This document shows, in pieces, positions 50,431 through 61,384 of a stretch of 64,000 bases of DNA (positions within the stretch are counted from its first letter, which is position 1; each line of letters starts with the position of its first letter). Under the pieces are notes generated by a model. It was not told where the DNA came from and did no database searches. It worked only from the letters and a program-made list of their open reading frames with translations. A program made the position numbers and the translations under genes. Source of the stretch: Stichopus chloronotus (taxonomy: Eukaryota > Echinodermata > Holothuroidea > Aspidochirotida > Stichopodidae); the NCBI GenBank assembly GCA_021234535.1, contig CM037840.1, positions 19,470,302 to 19,534,301 on the forward strand. Reading direction: 5' to 3'.

Positions 50431-50956
50431 GTGTTATGAACAATACACTCTTGGGGGTAAGCTTTAGTCACACTGCTAGGGTTGGACGGTGCCAGTAAGA
50501 ACTGACAGTGGTTCTTTTCCCCATCTCAGTACCAGCATCGGTACTAGTTCCACAGAGATGCCAAGGTCAGTGAGTGGCTGGGAGTGAGAGATACAAAAGT
50601 GACCACCCATGAGGAGCACTGAATGCGAATTCCCTTCAGCCGGGGTTCAGCTGTAGGGCCCTGGAATCTCTGAGATTTTAGAAGCTCTCTGGTGCAATCT
50701 GAGCCTCATTTGGTTCCCTTTTCTGCTAAAGTTGATGTCCATAAGCTTGGAGGGAAAGATTACTTGTATTTAGTCAAATAGAGGCAACAACTAACTTTAC
50801 ACTAATCGTTTCCATGGTCTTTACCTTATTACAAGCTGACAATTATTCTAGGCATACTGTAAATGTCAGACTGCACATTTAAGTCATAGTTAGTACATAC
50901 GGTGTTTAAGAAAATCATGATACATTTCTTTAAGTGGGATAGGGAGTTTTAAAAAA

Positions 50957-51326
50957 TGATCTGCCAATGACAAATTTTGTTAGAGAGCACCCTGTTAGAG
51001 AGAAAAAACTAAAATATTTGAATTTTCTCTAAGTTGTGGCCGGCAAGATAATATTCATTAGTATGTCTTTTATGCCTCCCCCTTGCTTGAGCATGGAATG
51101 TTGTTTTGCAGAACGTTATAAATGTTTGCCTGGACTCTGCAGGTAAACATTGATGACCTTCAATCAACAACATTCCTCCTGCAGAGTTAAAGAGAGGCAT
51201 AAAACACAAACTCATGAATGTAATCTTGTGGCAGGCCACAACATTACAAAAAATTTTAAAAATTAACTGTTGTATTCTCTCTACTGGGGTGCTCTTTATT
51301 AAACAAACTTTGTCATTTGCAGATCA
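50957..51326. mobile_element. Foldback (MITE-like) element
   Basis: A long imperfect palindrome. TGATCTGCCAATGAC on the left pairs with GTCATTTGCAGATCA on the right. Further in, GAGCACCCTGTTAGAGAG pairs with CTCTCTACTGGGGTGCTC, and inner blocks around GTTGTGGCC and AATGTTGTT also pair. It is almost all stem, like a foldback MITE. Confidence 0.6.
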
Positions 51327-51493
51327 GTTTTACCACAGATCTGTTAAACAGATATATGCTTCTAACTGATTTGGAGAAAGAAAGAGCAAAAAGTTATGTA
51401 AGATGTATTTTACAACTCGCAATGCTCCTTTTCGTCTTATCTGGCAATCGGCAAAGACGGCAATGAGTTTAGAGTTTAGGAGTATCAATAAGT

Positions 51494-51659
51494 GATCTCT
51501 ATATTAACTGGATCGGCTGCTCGCTGCTTCTCAACACTCAGCCAGCCTCCAGTGTTAGTCACCGAAGTGTGTTTTCGGCCATGTTGGTTCACTTTAGAGA
51601 GAAGTTTTCAATTGGCGTAGCGAAGATCTATTCTGCCAATCCAGTTAACATAGAGATCA
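51494..51659. repeat. Inverted repeat, MITE-like
   Basis: GATCTCTATATTAACTGGAT on the left pairs with ATCCAGTTAACATAGAGATC on the right, with one mismatch, around a spacer of about 120 bp. Confidence 0.55.
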
Positions 51660-53454
51660 TCGTATCCACCAGGGTCCAGTGCCTGAAGCACACGTACGGA
51701 CTAACAACGCAACAGACACACTGCATATGCATACATGCATGGTGACCACAGTTAAAGTCACATACTTAGGTCCCAGTTAGGGCAAAAGTGCAATGCATGA
51801 TGTGGTCTTGCGGCGTAAGTTTGAACTTCACGTCACGGATTTCAGGCAAACTCTGGTAAAGTACAGCTGTGAAAGCTTGTGATCGTGTCAGTTGAGCATG
51901 TAAGCGTGAGTTTTGACTCAGAGGTGTCGCACACGCCATAGGTGTGAGACTTGGCATCTCTGATACCAGTAGTATCTTCTGCGCACACATGCATTTCTGA
52001 AATGTTAAACTTGGAAAAGAAGTCACGAACTGATCCACTCAAACATGTCTCCAAAATCACCCATCCACCTTCAGTCTTTGGCATAAGTTGAAGTAAAATT
52101 ATACATGATGTTAAACTTAGCCTTATTTCTAACGCACACTCGGTATTTTGTAAGTTATTAGAAAAGAAATGTTAACATGTTTCCACAAGATTCTACATTC
52201 AACCTATCATTTAATACCAATTGGAAAAAAAATAAGCTTTACAGGCCTGCAAGTATAAACTGTCTACACAGTGACTTTGCATCATGTGAATACAGTAGCT
52301 TGTATTTCTACAATTACTGTATATGTTTACTCATAAAAGCAGAGAAATCCCGAGAAAGACATTTGAGCAAAATCTTGATGTACAGCGTGTATCAAGCAGT
52401 TTCTGTGAAAAGTTTGTGAAATTATGTAGGCTGACATACTTCACCTCCAAGTGTTATTCTTAACATTATACTAACTTTAGGCACCTAGGCAGTCTAACAT
52501 TACTGTGCTTGGTAAATCAGCTAAGGAACAGTGTCGTAAATAATACTGCATTTTAGTATTGGATTTTAGTAAGCCTGAAGTACTTGCTATATCCTGCTAA
52601 CCGATGTGGTTTACATGGAGTCTTGAAGTTTCATGTACGAAATAGCCTAATGTTAAGATTTTGGGCCTGACATTATTTGTGTTAGTGTTAGAGAATGGTT
52701 GTAGGCTACAACAAAAGAACAGTGTCTTTAGGATTTTTTACTTCTTGTTGGCAGTGCTCATATTTTAAAACTATTTTGAGATTAGAAATGTGAAAATTAA
52801 CAGCACATTTGAAGGATAACAATTGTTTATTTTTTTGGAAGTGGTACCGCTTCTGATAAGATGGTATGAGAGGGATTTGCAAAGATACCGGGCAGTAACA
52901 GTAGTAGTAGTTGATGATTTACATTGGAACCAATTATCAAAATACCGGTACCAACTTGAGCACCGGAATACAAACCCTACGCACTACTCTCCTGGAGGTA
53001 AGGTTTAGCCAGACCACTCTCTTCATGGTAAACTAAACTACTCTCAGCAATTTTAGCAGATGACCTGGAAGTGATTGAAGTATCTTATCAAGAGAGTATC
53101 AACATTTCAACAGTAACATGAAACACCTTGGACAAAAGAGACCATAATTGGAAAATCTAGAATATCTGGGGAATTCGGAGACTTCGCTTTCACATTCAGT
53201 ATTATCACCAATTTGACTTTTGCGTGTCAGATCATGTGTTTTGTTCATTAAATATTAAAAAAGTCATTAACAGCCCTTGAACAAAGTAAATACCTTTGAT
53301 AAATCATCAATATATATGAAACAAATCTTAGTGGATCGTTAATGTTCATACCTTACTACTCTTTTCTCATCTGCAGCTTGTCTGTGTTACTGTATATAAT
53401 TTGTAAAACATAACAAAGTACAACCCAGTTCATGTTTATTTCATTGACTCATGT

Positions 53455-54345
53455 ATGTGATCCAGTTTGTCCCAGTACTATTACTCCACCCCCTCCCTAT
53501 CATGTATCCAATCTAGCTTGTCACTGTTCTGATCTACTCCAATCATGTATTTGATCCAGTGTATCCCAGTGTTGGCCCCCTCAATCATGTGTCTGATCCA
53601 GCTTGTATCTGCATTGGTTCCTTCAATCATGTATCTGATCCAACATGCCTCTGTACTAGTCCCATCTTTCTTTTATCTGATCCAGTTTGTCCTGGCACTA
53701 GTTCTTGAATCATGTATCTGATCTAGCTGATCCCAGTGCTGGTCTCCTGAATCATGTATCTGTTCCAGCTGATCCCTGTACTGGTCTCCTGAATTGTGTA
53801 TCTGATCCAGTATGTTCCCATACTGGGTCCTGAATCATGTATCTGATCCAGCTGATCCCAGTGCTGGTCTCCTGAGTTATGTATCTGATCCAGTGTGTTT
53901 CCATACTTGTTCCTGAATCATGTATCTGATCCAGCTTGTCCCAGTGCTAGTCTCCTGAATCATGTATCTGTTCCAGCTGATCCCTGTACTGGTCTCCTGA
54001 ATTATGTATCTGATCCAGTGTGTTCCCATACTGGTTCCTGAATCATGTATCTGATCTAGCTGATCCCAGTGCTGGTTTCCTGAATCATGTATCTGTTCCA
54101 GCTGATCCCTGTACTGGTCTCCTGAGTTATGTATCTGATCCAGTGTGTTCCCATACTGGTTCCTGAATCATGTATCTGATCTAGCTTGTCCCATCACTGC
54201 TCTCCCTAATCTTGTTTATGATCCAGTTTGTTCCTATGATGTATCTGATCTAGCCTATCTTAGTAGTGGTCTCATTAATTATGTAGCTGATTCAGCATGT
54301 CCAAGGTTTCTTGAATAATGTATCTGATCTACCTTGATGATGTAG
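53455..54345 (+). repeat. 42-bp minisatellite abutting an NCOA exon
   Basis: About 20 degenerate copies of TGAATCATGTATCTGATCCA then GCTGATCCCAGTGCTGGTCTCC. The last copy is at about 54301-54345, roughly 45 bp before the linker exon acceptor (54386-54387), so the region upstream of the branch site is made of this repeat. Confidence 0.85.
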
Positions 54346-54387
54346 CACTGCTGACAATCTCTGATTTATTTTTCTTACATTTAACAG

Positions 54388-54491
54388 AAATGGAACAACA
54401 GCAACAGGGAAGCAAGGTGCAACATAGCCAAGTGTCCTCCAGTAAACCAGGAATGCTGTCTGGAGACTCCCTAGAGAATGTGCTGCTACAG
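54388..54491 (+). CDS. NCOA: NCOA exon: linker between bHLH and PAS-A
   Basis: This exon continues the coactivator between bHLH and PAS-A. It begins with AA, completing a Glu codon with the last base of the bHLH exon, then reads MEQQQQGSKVQHSQVSS and ends LENVLLQ at a codon boundary. In vertebrate NCOA proteins the same place holds a short linker with a VQ.(S/T)DVSS block, a stretch around G(V/M).DKD.LG and then (L/M)LLE before the PAS domain; this order is kept here. The acceptor is TTTAACAG and the donor GTAAGC. The QQQQ run is local low complexity. The exon sits just downstream of a 42-bp minisatellite that reaches to within about 50 bp of the acceptor. On its own the exon would be hard to call; phase continuity and the block alignment carry it. 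Confidence 0.85.
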
Positions 54492-55790
54492 GTAAGCTAC
54501 AGACTCCATAGAGAACAAAAACTGGTGGAAAAGAGAGAACAATGGATGGCAAAAAACAGGGGATAGGAAGGGGGAAAAGTAGGTCTTGGTGAAATGAGCA
54601 TGAAATCTAGTTAGCCATGGGTGAGTGTATTTTAAGAAGGTGGCTTCGCTCTATCAGCTTGTCATATTTCCTCTGCCACCCCTGTATGCAAGCAGTCTTT
54701 CATGTCACTATTTAAATAATTTTAGCATGGTGATCAAATATGGTAAGTCTCATTGTCTGGTGAGCAGGTACATTGGACTTAAGCTGATTTTATTGAGTGC
54801 TGTCATCCAATTTGCAGATTTATTGAGAATTGTCTACTGGTGAGATGATTTCACAATGAACAGGTGTAGTACATCTTGTCATCCATATATCTGGTGAGCC
54901 TTGTTCATGTAGGACCAGATCTGCTTGTATTCTCAAGTCCTATTGTTCTTCTCCTCCATAGACGACATTGTTTAATTCTGAATGTCTAAGTAATCAAGAA
55001 ATAGTAATAATAAATAGTAATAAATACCTAGTTATCAAAAAATACTAGTAAAGTATCTTCAGATTTTCTGAGAATTGAAACTTTGACGCTTCAGTTTCAC
55101 ATGCAAGCTTGAAGTTTCAACAGCAAAAGGAATCTCCTGATGAAAGTCCTCCTCCCTCTTCTCTACCCCCCCCCCCAAAAAAAAAGATAAAAAGAAATTA
55201 AAGGAAGCACACAGCATAACAGCCATACTCAAATGTTTTACTTATCAACTTTAAATTGATGTCTGTATTGTTTATTTTCATCCTCGCTTCTGTTTCAAAG
55301 ATAGAACGTACTCAATCAGATTAATCATGTTGTGTTGTCAATTTACAACACATTTTATGTAATGCAGTTTTGTCAATAATTTGTAGCAAGGTTTGGATAA
55401 CAATGTTAAGGAGAGGTATTGAGGAGATTCTGTCCAATGGACAACCCAATTTTTTTTTTTAACTTTTACAACTGTTGTTAGTACCTGAAATACTAGTCAG
55501 TGTATCAAGTGACCACTTGTCTCAACAATTTAGCACGGACAATACAAAAAGGATCCATATTGATAAATTGCAATGTTGTTACCAAAATGTTTGCGATATT
55601 GTCAAAAGGGATTAGCCTCTTGTAGACAGTGCTAAATGTGCTGGAAATACGGCTAAAAAATTTACATCAAATTTTCTAAATGAAGAGGGAATTGATGGAT
55701 CAATTGTGGTATTGCACACATTTGTTGACCATCTAACCCGACCTCTCTACCTTATCTTAGAATTTGTTGCTAGTATCTTCTAAGTATACA
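54492..55790 (+). other. NCOA intron without recognisable content
   Basis: This is the left part of the 4.7-kb intron between the linker and PAS exons. It is AT-rich with a C/A homopolymer patch near 55170-55190. No repeat family or exon was recognised. Confidence 0.6.
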
Positions 55791-55980
55791 ATGCCCTGGC
55801 TTTTGAAGATGGTACCACAGCAAGGGAAGGTTGCTAGAACTTCATACTCAAGGTAGAGGTTGTCTGTTGTGAGTAGATGATCCCATTGTTTTTCATGGAG
55901 ATCAAAGGAGACTTAAGTATAAAAACCTGTTGAGCAAGATATCTCAACTAGTGAATGTTGTGCAAAGTCTAAGCATAAAG

Positions 55981-58303
55981 CATACCTGCCAACTGTCCTG
56001 TTTCCCCGGGTTTGTCCCACTTTCTGTGTGTGGAATTACAGTAAAACTGGTTTGTCCTGGTTTTCGGATTCCAGGAAAAATGAGCTTTTTACCGGGATTG
56101 TTGACGGTACATTTCGTGAACATTTTTGCCCATCATAATACAATACTGGTACTTAAACACACTCTAGTGTACATATAGAAAGCTAAGGCTGCATGTGTAC
56201 AATGAACTTGTAACAGAAATGTCCACACATGTATGTAGACTCACGCACACCTGGCAAGGTGGAGAAAAAAAAAAACAATGATGCTTTCGTATGTATACAA
56301 AAATTTCAACCAAAAAGTGAATTCTGTGATGTCACCATCACGAAGTGATAGTTTGGGAGTCACGCTGTGAATGGTTACTGCGACTCTGCCAGTCTGCGTA
56401 TGCTTTTGCATGGCCATGTACGAAGACAACTCTGTATGACCAGAGTTGGAATTTACGTGCAGTTCAAGCTTTAGGATGTTGCCAAGGTAGCCTAACTAGT
56501 GGGACTAACCTTTCACGACTTCACACTTTTATCATCATTGAATGTGGATGCTTTTTGCTGTTATTTTTTGGATTATTGAAAATATATGACTGAATATGGA
56601 AACTCACAACAAGCTTCATTCTGTCAGAGCATGGTAGTGTGATGAGTTGGAACTTAAAATGCAACTCAAACTGTACGCTGTGCTTAACGTTAGGCCTAAC
56701 GTAGCCCAACAAGTGGGACTAATTAACACTAGGCTGTAGTCTGTAGCCTAAAGCCTGTTTGCCATCATCATTAGGTTAGGTTGCAGTTTGCTGTTATTTT
56801 GCAATAAAAAGAGGCAATAAAATAACTGTTAGAAAACTGGGATGCACTCCTTGACTTTTTTAAGAGTGAAAGTGCTCCCTGCTGTGATCTTTCAGGAAAG
56901 ACTGCAAAAAAGAGTAATGTCAAGATTTCCAACAAGAGTAAAAGTAAGCCAGTCACCACCAGTAGTAAGCTTGCACCCCCCAATCAAGAGTAAGACTGCA
57001 ATGTCCTCCCTGAGTAAGACTGCATCCTGTTCAAAGAACAAAAGAGTGCCCTCAACTAGCAGAGATCCAGCACAGGACATTACCACACCATCTGCTACCA
57101 AGCAACTTGACCTCAAGATATCTGTTTGATCAGCAAGGTTTTTCAAAAAAGCATCCTACAGCCAAGGAAAAGGAGTCATTACTAAGCCAGAGATTTTGCA
57201 GAGGGACGGGCCACAGATCCATCTCCTACGTGATATTCTCATTGATCAGCAGATCCAGCATAACTTTCAAGATTTCTAAAACTAGAGGTTATTCTGGCAG
57301 CTAAGGATATTGTCATATTGGATCTAAAGACAGTCTGTAATGTGACAGTGTAATTCAAATTGGTCATGAGTGTAAAGTGTTTCTGACACAAAATAAGGAT
57401 ATATGCTGTATGTAATAGCATTCTCCTCTTTTGTAAAGAAGCTATACATTGCTGCATGTGATTTCATGATAGCACATTACCCAAATAATGATGAGTCACT
57501 AATGAATGCTTAAATGGTCCACATTACAAAAAGGACTCGGCTGAAGTTGCTCAGCTCAGTAGAGTATTTGTGAACCGCTTTGAGCTAGTGCCTAAGGGGT
57601 CAATGGATCAACTGGAGTCAGAATTTAGTGAGTATCAAATAGACAAGAACATTAATAGCTAAGAAAGAAGTGTGCATTGACCACCAATGGCATTCAATTC
57701 CACAAATAGAAGACCAAGCTACAGATGAAAAGAGATACTCTTTGCTTGCTTCTGTAATGACAACTGTGCCACTGATATTCCAAAGTAATGCAGACTGAGA
57801 GCGTATTTTTTCAGCCGTAGTGAAGAAAAAAAACAAAGCAATGATCTAGTATGAACACTTCAACTCTTAGCTCATTGATTACTCACAAGCAGGCAATATG
57901 CAGAGTATAGGAATCAAACGCTACTCAAGCTCATACAGTTATGATGTTCTAAGAACTGCAAACCAGCTACATACAGATCTCTTTAAGTATCAAAGGAAAA
58001 GGCAAGTACAAATGAAGTAGCACAGTCAAGTTCTACATAAAAGCAAGTTTTGATTTTAACCAAAATACATTTATACCTTTAGATTATGCCATTTAAAGGT
58101 GGCTCATTTTGCCTAAAATCATGGCTTGTTTATGTAATTCATAAATTTTTTCTTATGAAATTTTGATATTATCGACTTTAAATGTGTCACCATTTTGCAT
58201 CTGTGGGCCTTTAAATTTGCAAAATTTTTCTAAGGGGGACACCCCGCCCCCAGGATGGTGGTACAGTGTGCCAGTTTTAGAAAATCAAAAGTTGGCAGGT
58301 ATG
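55981..58303 (+). mobile_element. Decayed TIR transposon with hAT-like transposase remnant
   Basis: The ends are inverted repeats: CATACCTGCCAAC at 55981 and GTTGGCAGGTATG ending at 58303. The flanks carry a direct 6-bp repeat ATAAAG (55975-55980 and 58304-58309), consistent with a target site duplication. The 2.3-kb interior holds a broken transposase C-terminus. The superfamily is uncertain: the protein motif is hAT-like, whereas hAT insertions usually give 8-bp duplications. Confidence 0.75.
57521..57843 (+). pseudogene. hAT-like transposase C-terminal remnant
   Basis: Two frames together resemble the C-terminus of a cut-and-paste transposase. The first reads to DQLESEFSEYQI and stops near 57660. 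The second, in frame from 57661, contains W, then a DEKRYSLLASVM helix, TVP, and the motif QSNAD-stop-ERIFSAV (57781-57819). The SNAD.ERIFS motif belongs to the C-terminal dimerisation region of hAT-type transposases. A TGA at 57796 sits where a residue is expected between Asp and Glu, and a frameshift lies near 57660, so the copy is inactive. Upstream Ser/Lys-rich sequence (56840-57129) may be the degraded N-terminal part. Confidence 0.7.
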
Positions 58304-59158
58304 ATAAAGTAACTCTTGATGAATGGTTGATTTCTGTCATTTTTATGGAGGTCAAAGTTCATGTGAAGTCAGTGGGGACAGGGGACATAAATTTGAAAAC
58401 CTTGTAAACATGGTATCTCAACAAGGGAATGTTGCTGATATGTTATGTTGTTGATATGTTAATTAGATGATCCCATGCTGTTTTCATGGAGTTGAAAGGT
58501 CATTTGAGATCATCAGAGGTTTGTTTATGTTAGCACATTAAGGAAGATATCTTAGCAACTGAATGTCGCTGGATCTTCAAACTGTGACTATTGGTTGCTC
58601 TTGAAGAGCCTTAGATCTCTGTCAAAGGTCATTTGGAGTCAGAAGAGGTCATAGTTTCAAACCTTGTTGACATGGTATTTTAAGAAGGGTAAGATATTTG
58701 AACTTCCAAATTGGTATGTATTGTCCTTTGTTTTCATGCATAATGACAAGGTATTACAAAGTCATTTAACTTTCTGGTTTGGACAAAGTAGCCATAGTTT
58801 TCAACTGTAGCAGAGTGCTAAGTCTTTAGGATTTACTTGCGGATGTTTAAGTATCACCCAAATTGAGCCAGAAACCCCACTGGCGTAGCTGTATGTGGTG
58901 GCTTCAGGTTGCTAAGGAAGTAATCGTATTCAGAGATATCTGCTGTTTGTGTTTGTCAATCTCTGTGGATATCCAACAAATAGGCTGTTAGAGGTAGTAA
59001 TAAATAAAAGGAATCCCACTTCTCTCTTTATCACTCCTGTGAGCTCATTCATTTAAGGAAAAACAAATGTCAAAGACAAAGGACATGTTTGATCCTGTTT
59101 CTTCAAAGCTCCATAAATTCTAAATGATTATTTATTTATATATATATTTTTTTCATAG

Positions 59159-59257
59159 ACCCTGGATGGCTTTCTCTTTGTGGTAAATATGAACAACAAC
59201 AAAGCAGAAATTGAGTATGTTTCAGGCAACATACAGTCATACCTTAATTATAAACAG
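59159..59257 (+). CDS. NCOA: NCOA exon: start of PAS-A domain
   Basis: A 99-bp, phase 0-0 exon encodes the first strands of the PAS-A domain of the coactivator: TLDGFLFVVNMNN, then EYVSGNIQSYLNYKQ. Vertebrate family members have the same layout (LDGF.FVVN, then FVSENV..YL.Y.Q), so this is the most diagnostic exon for the family. One or two extra Asn/Lys residues (NNNKAE) lengthen the turn between the first two strands. The acceptor is TTTTTTTCATAG and the donor GTAAGT. The exon lies 4.7 kb after the linker exon and 615 bp before the next one. PAS-A with bHLH mediates protein contacts in this family; no ligand is established for it. Confidence 0.92.
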
Positions 59258-59872
59258 GTAAGTGAGCAGCTCCTGCATTTAAAACATTTTTTTCCTCTGT
59301 TTGTAACAAAACCTTTGAAAGCTAAAATACCTTTCCTTTTGTCTCTACATTTATTCAAATTCATTTTTCAATAGTTTGCAACATTCACCAATTTTCAGTA
59401 ATTAAATGTAACAAATAACTTGATTTCAATGCAAATGTATGGAATTAAAATACATCTAACTGTCAGATTTACTCTGTGATAATTCCTAAAAGTCCATCAA
59501 ATATAGTAAAAGCTTAAATTCCATTTGGTTGTCGTAGAGTAAACTAGCATTCAAACATGTGGTTCTCTGCCTGAAATAAATTTGTGCTATCATAAACCAT
59601 TACTCAGTGAACTTGATTTTGATTTTGCTTGGCCATCAACAAAGTTTTGCTGTTTTCCGCTTGCAGTTAAAAGCCAAATTTGATGTCATTTCATACATCT
59701 AAAACAAAATTTGGTTAACGCATGGGCCTAAGCTTTTATCTGATTTGGCTGTCTGAAGGACATAATTGTAACAAAATTTGGTTGCCCGTGGTAGCAATTT
59801 TTTGGCATTTTTGAATTCCAGGAATATTTATCCTGCTTTTTATTTGATATTTATCATTCTTTGTCACCACAG

Positions 59873-59963
59873 GAGGAACTAATCGGACAGAGTGTTTACA
59901 ATTTCATTCATGTCGGCGATCACAATCATTCCATCAGCTGCTTAATACCAAACTCCTCCAGTT
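59873..59963 (+). CDS. NCOA: NCOA exon: PAS-A continuation
   Basis: This exon continues PAS-A with EELIGQSVYNFIHVGDHNHS and ends near IPNSS. It matches the vertebrate EEL...SVY.I.HVGDH...F...L.PKS block, including the invariant-looking HVGDH. The acceptor is TTTGTCACCACAG. I place the donor at GTGAGT (59964), so the exon ends after one base of a codon; the GTTGTG three bases earlier is a poorer donor. After the donor the exon's own frame stops within about three codons, which supports splicing here. The His/Asn-rich replacement after GDH differs from the hydrophobic residues usual there. The next exon, expected to carry the rest of PAS-A, was not found before the window ends. Confidence 0.9.
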
Positions 59964-60353
59964 GTGAGTATTGAGAATACGGAAGACTATTTCTTAGCTA
60001 AATTCAGAGGAAAGGTTATTCCAAAGTTATGCTTGGATCCAAATGTTGTTCACACAGTTGCATATGTACATATTCACTTAGAGCGGAATCAAAATCATGT
60101 TACAATTAAAAATATTTTATGCACATCCATGTGTACAAACAACTTGGATTCTGTAACAACAGTCAAGTTCTTGTACACCTTACAGCAGAGTGTATATGTA
60201 CTTGAAAGTAAAATAGGTGAAAACAATTCAGAGCCTGGAACCATGTGTAAGTTTATGGAACTCTTGCAACAGAGGTTACATGTACATGAAAGTACAAGCT
60301 ATATAATATATGTATGAAGATAATATAAAGAAATACAAAATGACATGTTAAAA

Positions 60354-60519
60354 TGCAAACATAATGAATGTTTTCAATTTGTGAAATAGTATGAATAATT
60401 TCATGAACTGAAAGATTGGACATCGTAGTCAACGAAGCAAAGCTTGTTTGAATAGAATGTCCAATCTCTCAAATATTAAAAGGATTCATACTTATATTGC
60501 AGGAATGGAAAACATCATT
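60354..60519. mobile_element. Foldback MITE, copy 1
   Basis: AGTATGAAT (60388-60396) pairs with ATTCATACT (60484-60492), and AGATTGGACAT pairs with ATGTCCAATCT further in. The outer flanks also pair (ATGTTTTCAATTTG with the right-hand GGAATGGAAAACATC). It is a relative of the copy at 60748-60904. Confidence 0.6.
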
Positions 60520-60747
60520 TGTTTGTACAACACCTTTACTGTAAATTGTTATAGAAAGTAACAGCATGCTCATAAGGTACTACATTGCTATGATGGCTGA
60601 CTCATTGCCATGGGTTTGTATTCACCAACCCACAATCGTGGTTTAGTACATACTAACCCACAGTAATGATTGCATCGCAGTACTCTGCAATAGGCACGCC
60701 ATATCCTCTTGTCCTATCTAATCATAGTTTGAGGTGTTATATATTAA

Positions 60748-60904
60748 ACAAATAATGTTTTCCATTTGTGCAGTAGTATGAATAGTTTGATTAGTTGAAG
60801 TATGGGACACCCTGTTCAACTCAACTTTGCTTCATTGGTTTGTTTAGTCTTTCAGCTCATGGGAATTATTCATACTAGTGCACTCATAAGCAGCCATTAT
60901 TTGT
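60748..60904. mobile_element. Foldback MITE, copy 2
   Basis: The outer arms are ACAAATAATG (60748-60757) and CATTATTTGT (60895-60904). The inner arms are TAGTATGAATA and TATTCATACTA. It shares the TTTTCCATTTGTG and AGTATGAAT segments with the copy about 390 bp upstream, so it is the same family. Confidence 0.6.
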
Positions 60905-61384
60905 GTGTGTAAATTTATGAAGAAAGTTATCCAGAAACATTCAATTTTGGTTCATGTCGTCTGAATCAGGTATCGTCTGCTTCAGGTTGCTTGGTGCAAC
61001 TAGTGGGCTGCTGAGATGGGCAGGTCCTCCACCCCTCCCACCCTTCAGGAAAGTGGCTCAAGAATGGGGGATACACTCTTGTCTTTCAGATAGGGACGTT
61101 GAATGTCTAGGGAGCAGGTTTGGGTCTGTATGGGATTTTTGGTTCACCCCTGCCTCGTTACCATCCAAACACTGATGAAAAAGAGTAGGTGAAATTCAAT
61201 GGTGGTCACCCATGATCAACATGGAATAGGAGCCCTCAATGAGGATTCATATTTTCTGATCCTCAATTTCTAAACTAAACTAAATATTTATCAATGAACA
61301 AACAACTCTAAAAAAAGGAGCAAGAAAAATTGAAAAAATCACTAGAGAAGGTAACCTTTCTTGTTGCTGTGTGATCTATTTTTT

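Larger units (their letters stand above)
50477..52979. mobile_element. Non-autonomous hAT-like TIR element with nested foldbacks
   Basis: The ends are TAGGGTTGG at 50477 and AAACCCTA ending at 52979. The flanking octamers CACACTGC and CGCACTAC match at six of eight positions. Subterminal ACCGGTA motifs recur, as in the 21.3-kb element. Two foldback structures lie inside, at 50957-51326 and 51494-51659. No transposase ORF is seen. It lies in the intron between the bHLH and linker exons. Confidence 0.55.
55795..58780 (+). repeat. Helentron-like repeat split by a transposon insertion
   Basis: The left part (to 55980) and right part (from 58304) show core landmarks such as GTAGATGATCCCATTG and GAGGTCAAAGTTCATG. 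The right part ends with the family's 3' terminus TTTAACTTTCTGG near 58780. Between them lies the transposon at 55981-58303. The left boundary is approximate and probably truncated. Confidence 0.55.

Noticed and set aside
59964..60317. 117-codon ORF directly after the last NCOA exon
   Set aside because: It is in a different frame from the exon, starts at the donor site itself and has no PAS similarity; it is intron sequence.
60954..61175. Pro-rich 73-codon ORF as a candidate next NCOA exon
   Set aside because: No similarity to the expected remainder of PAS-A, and the phase does not suit.
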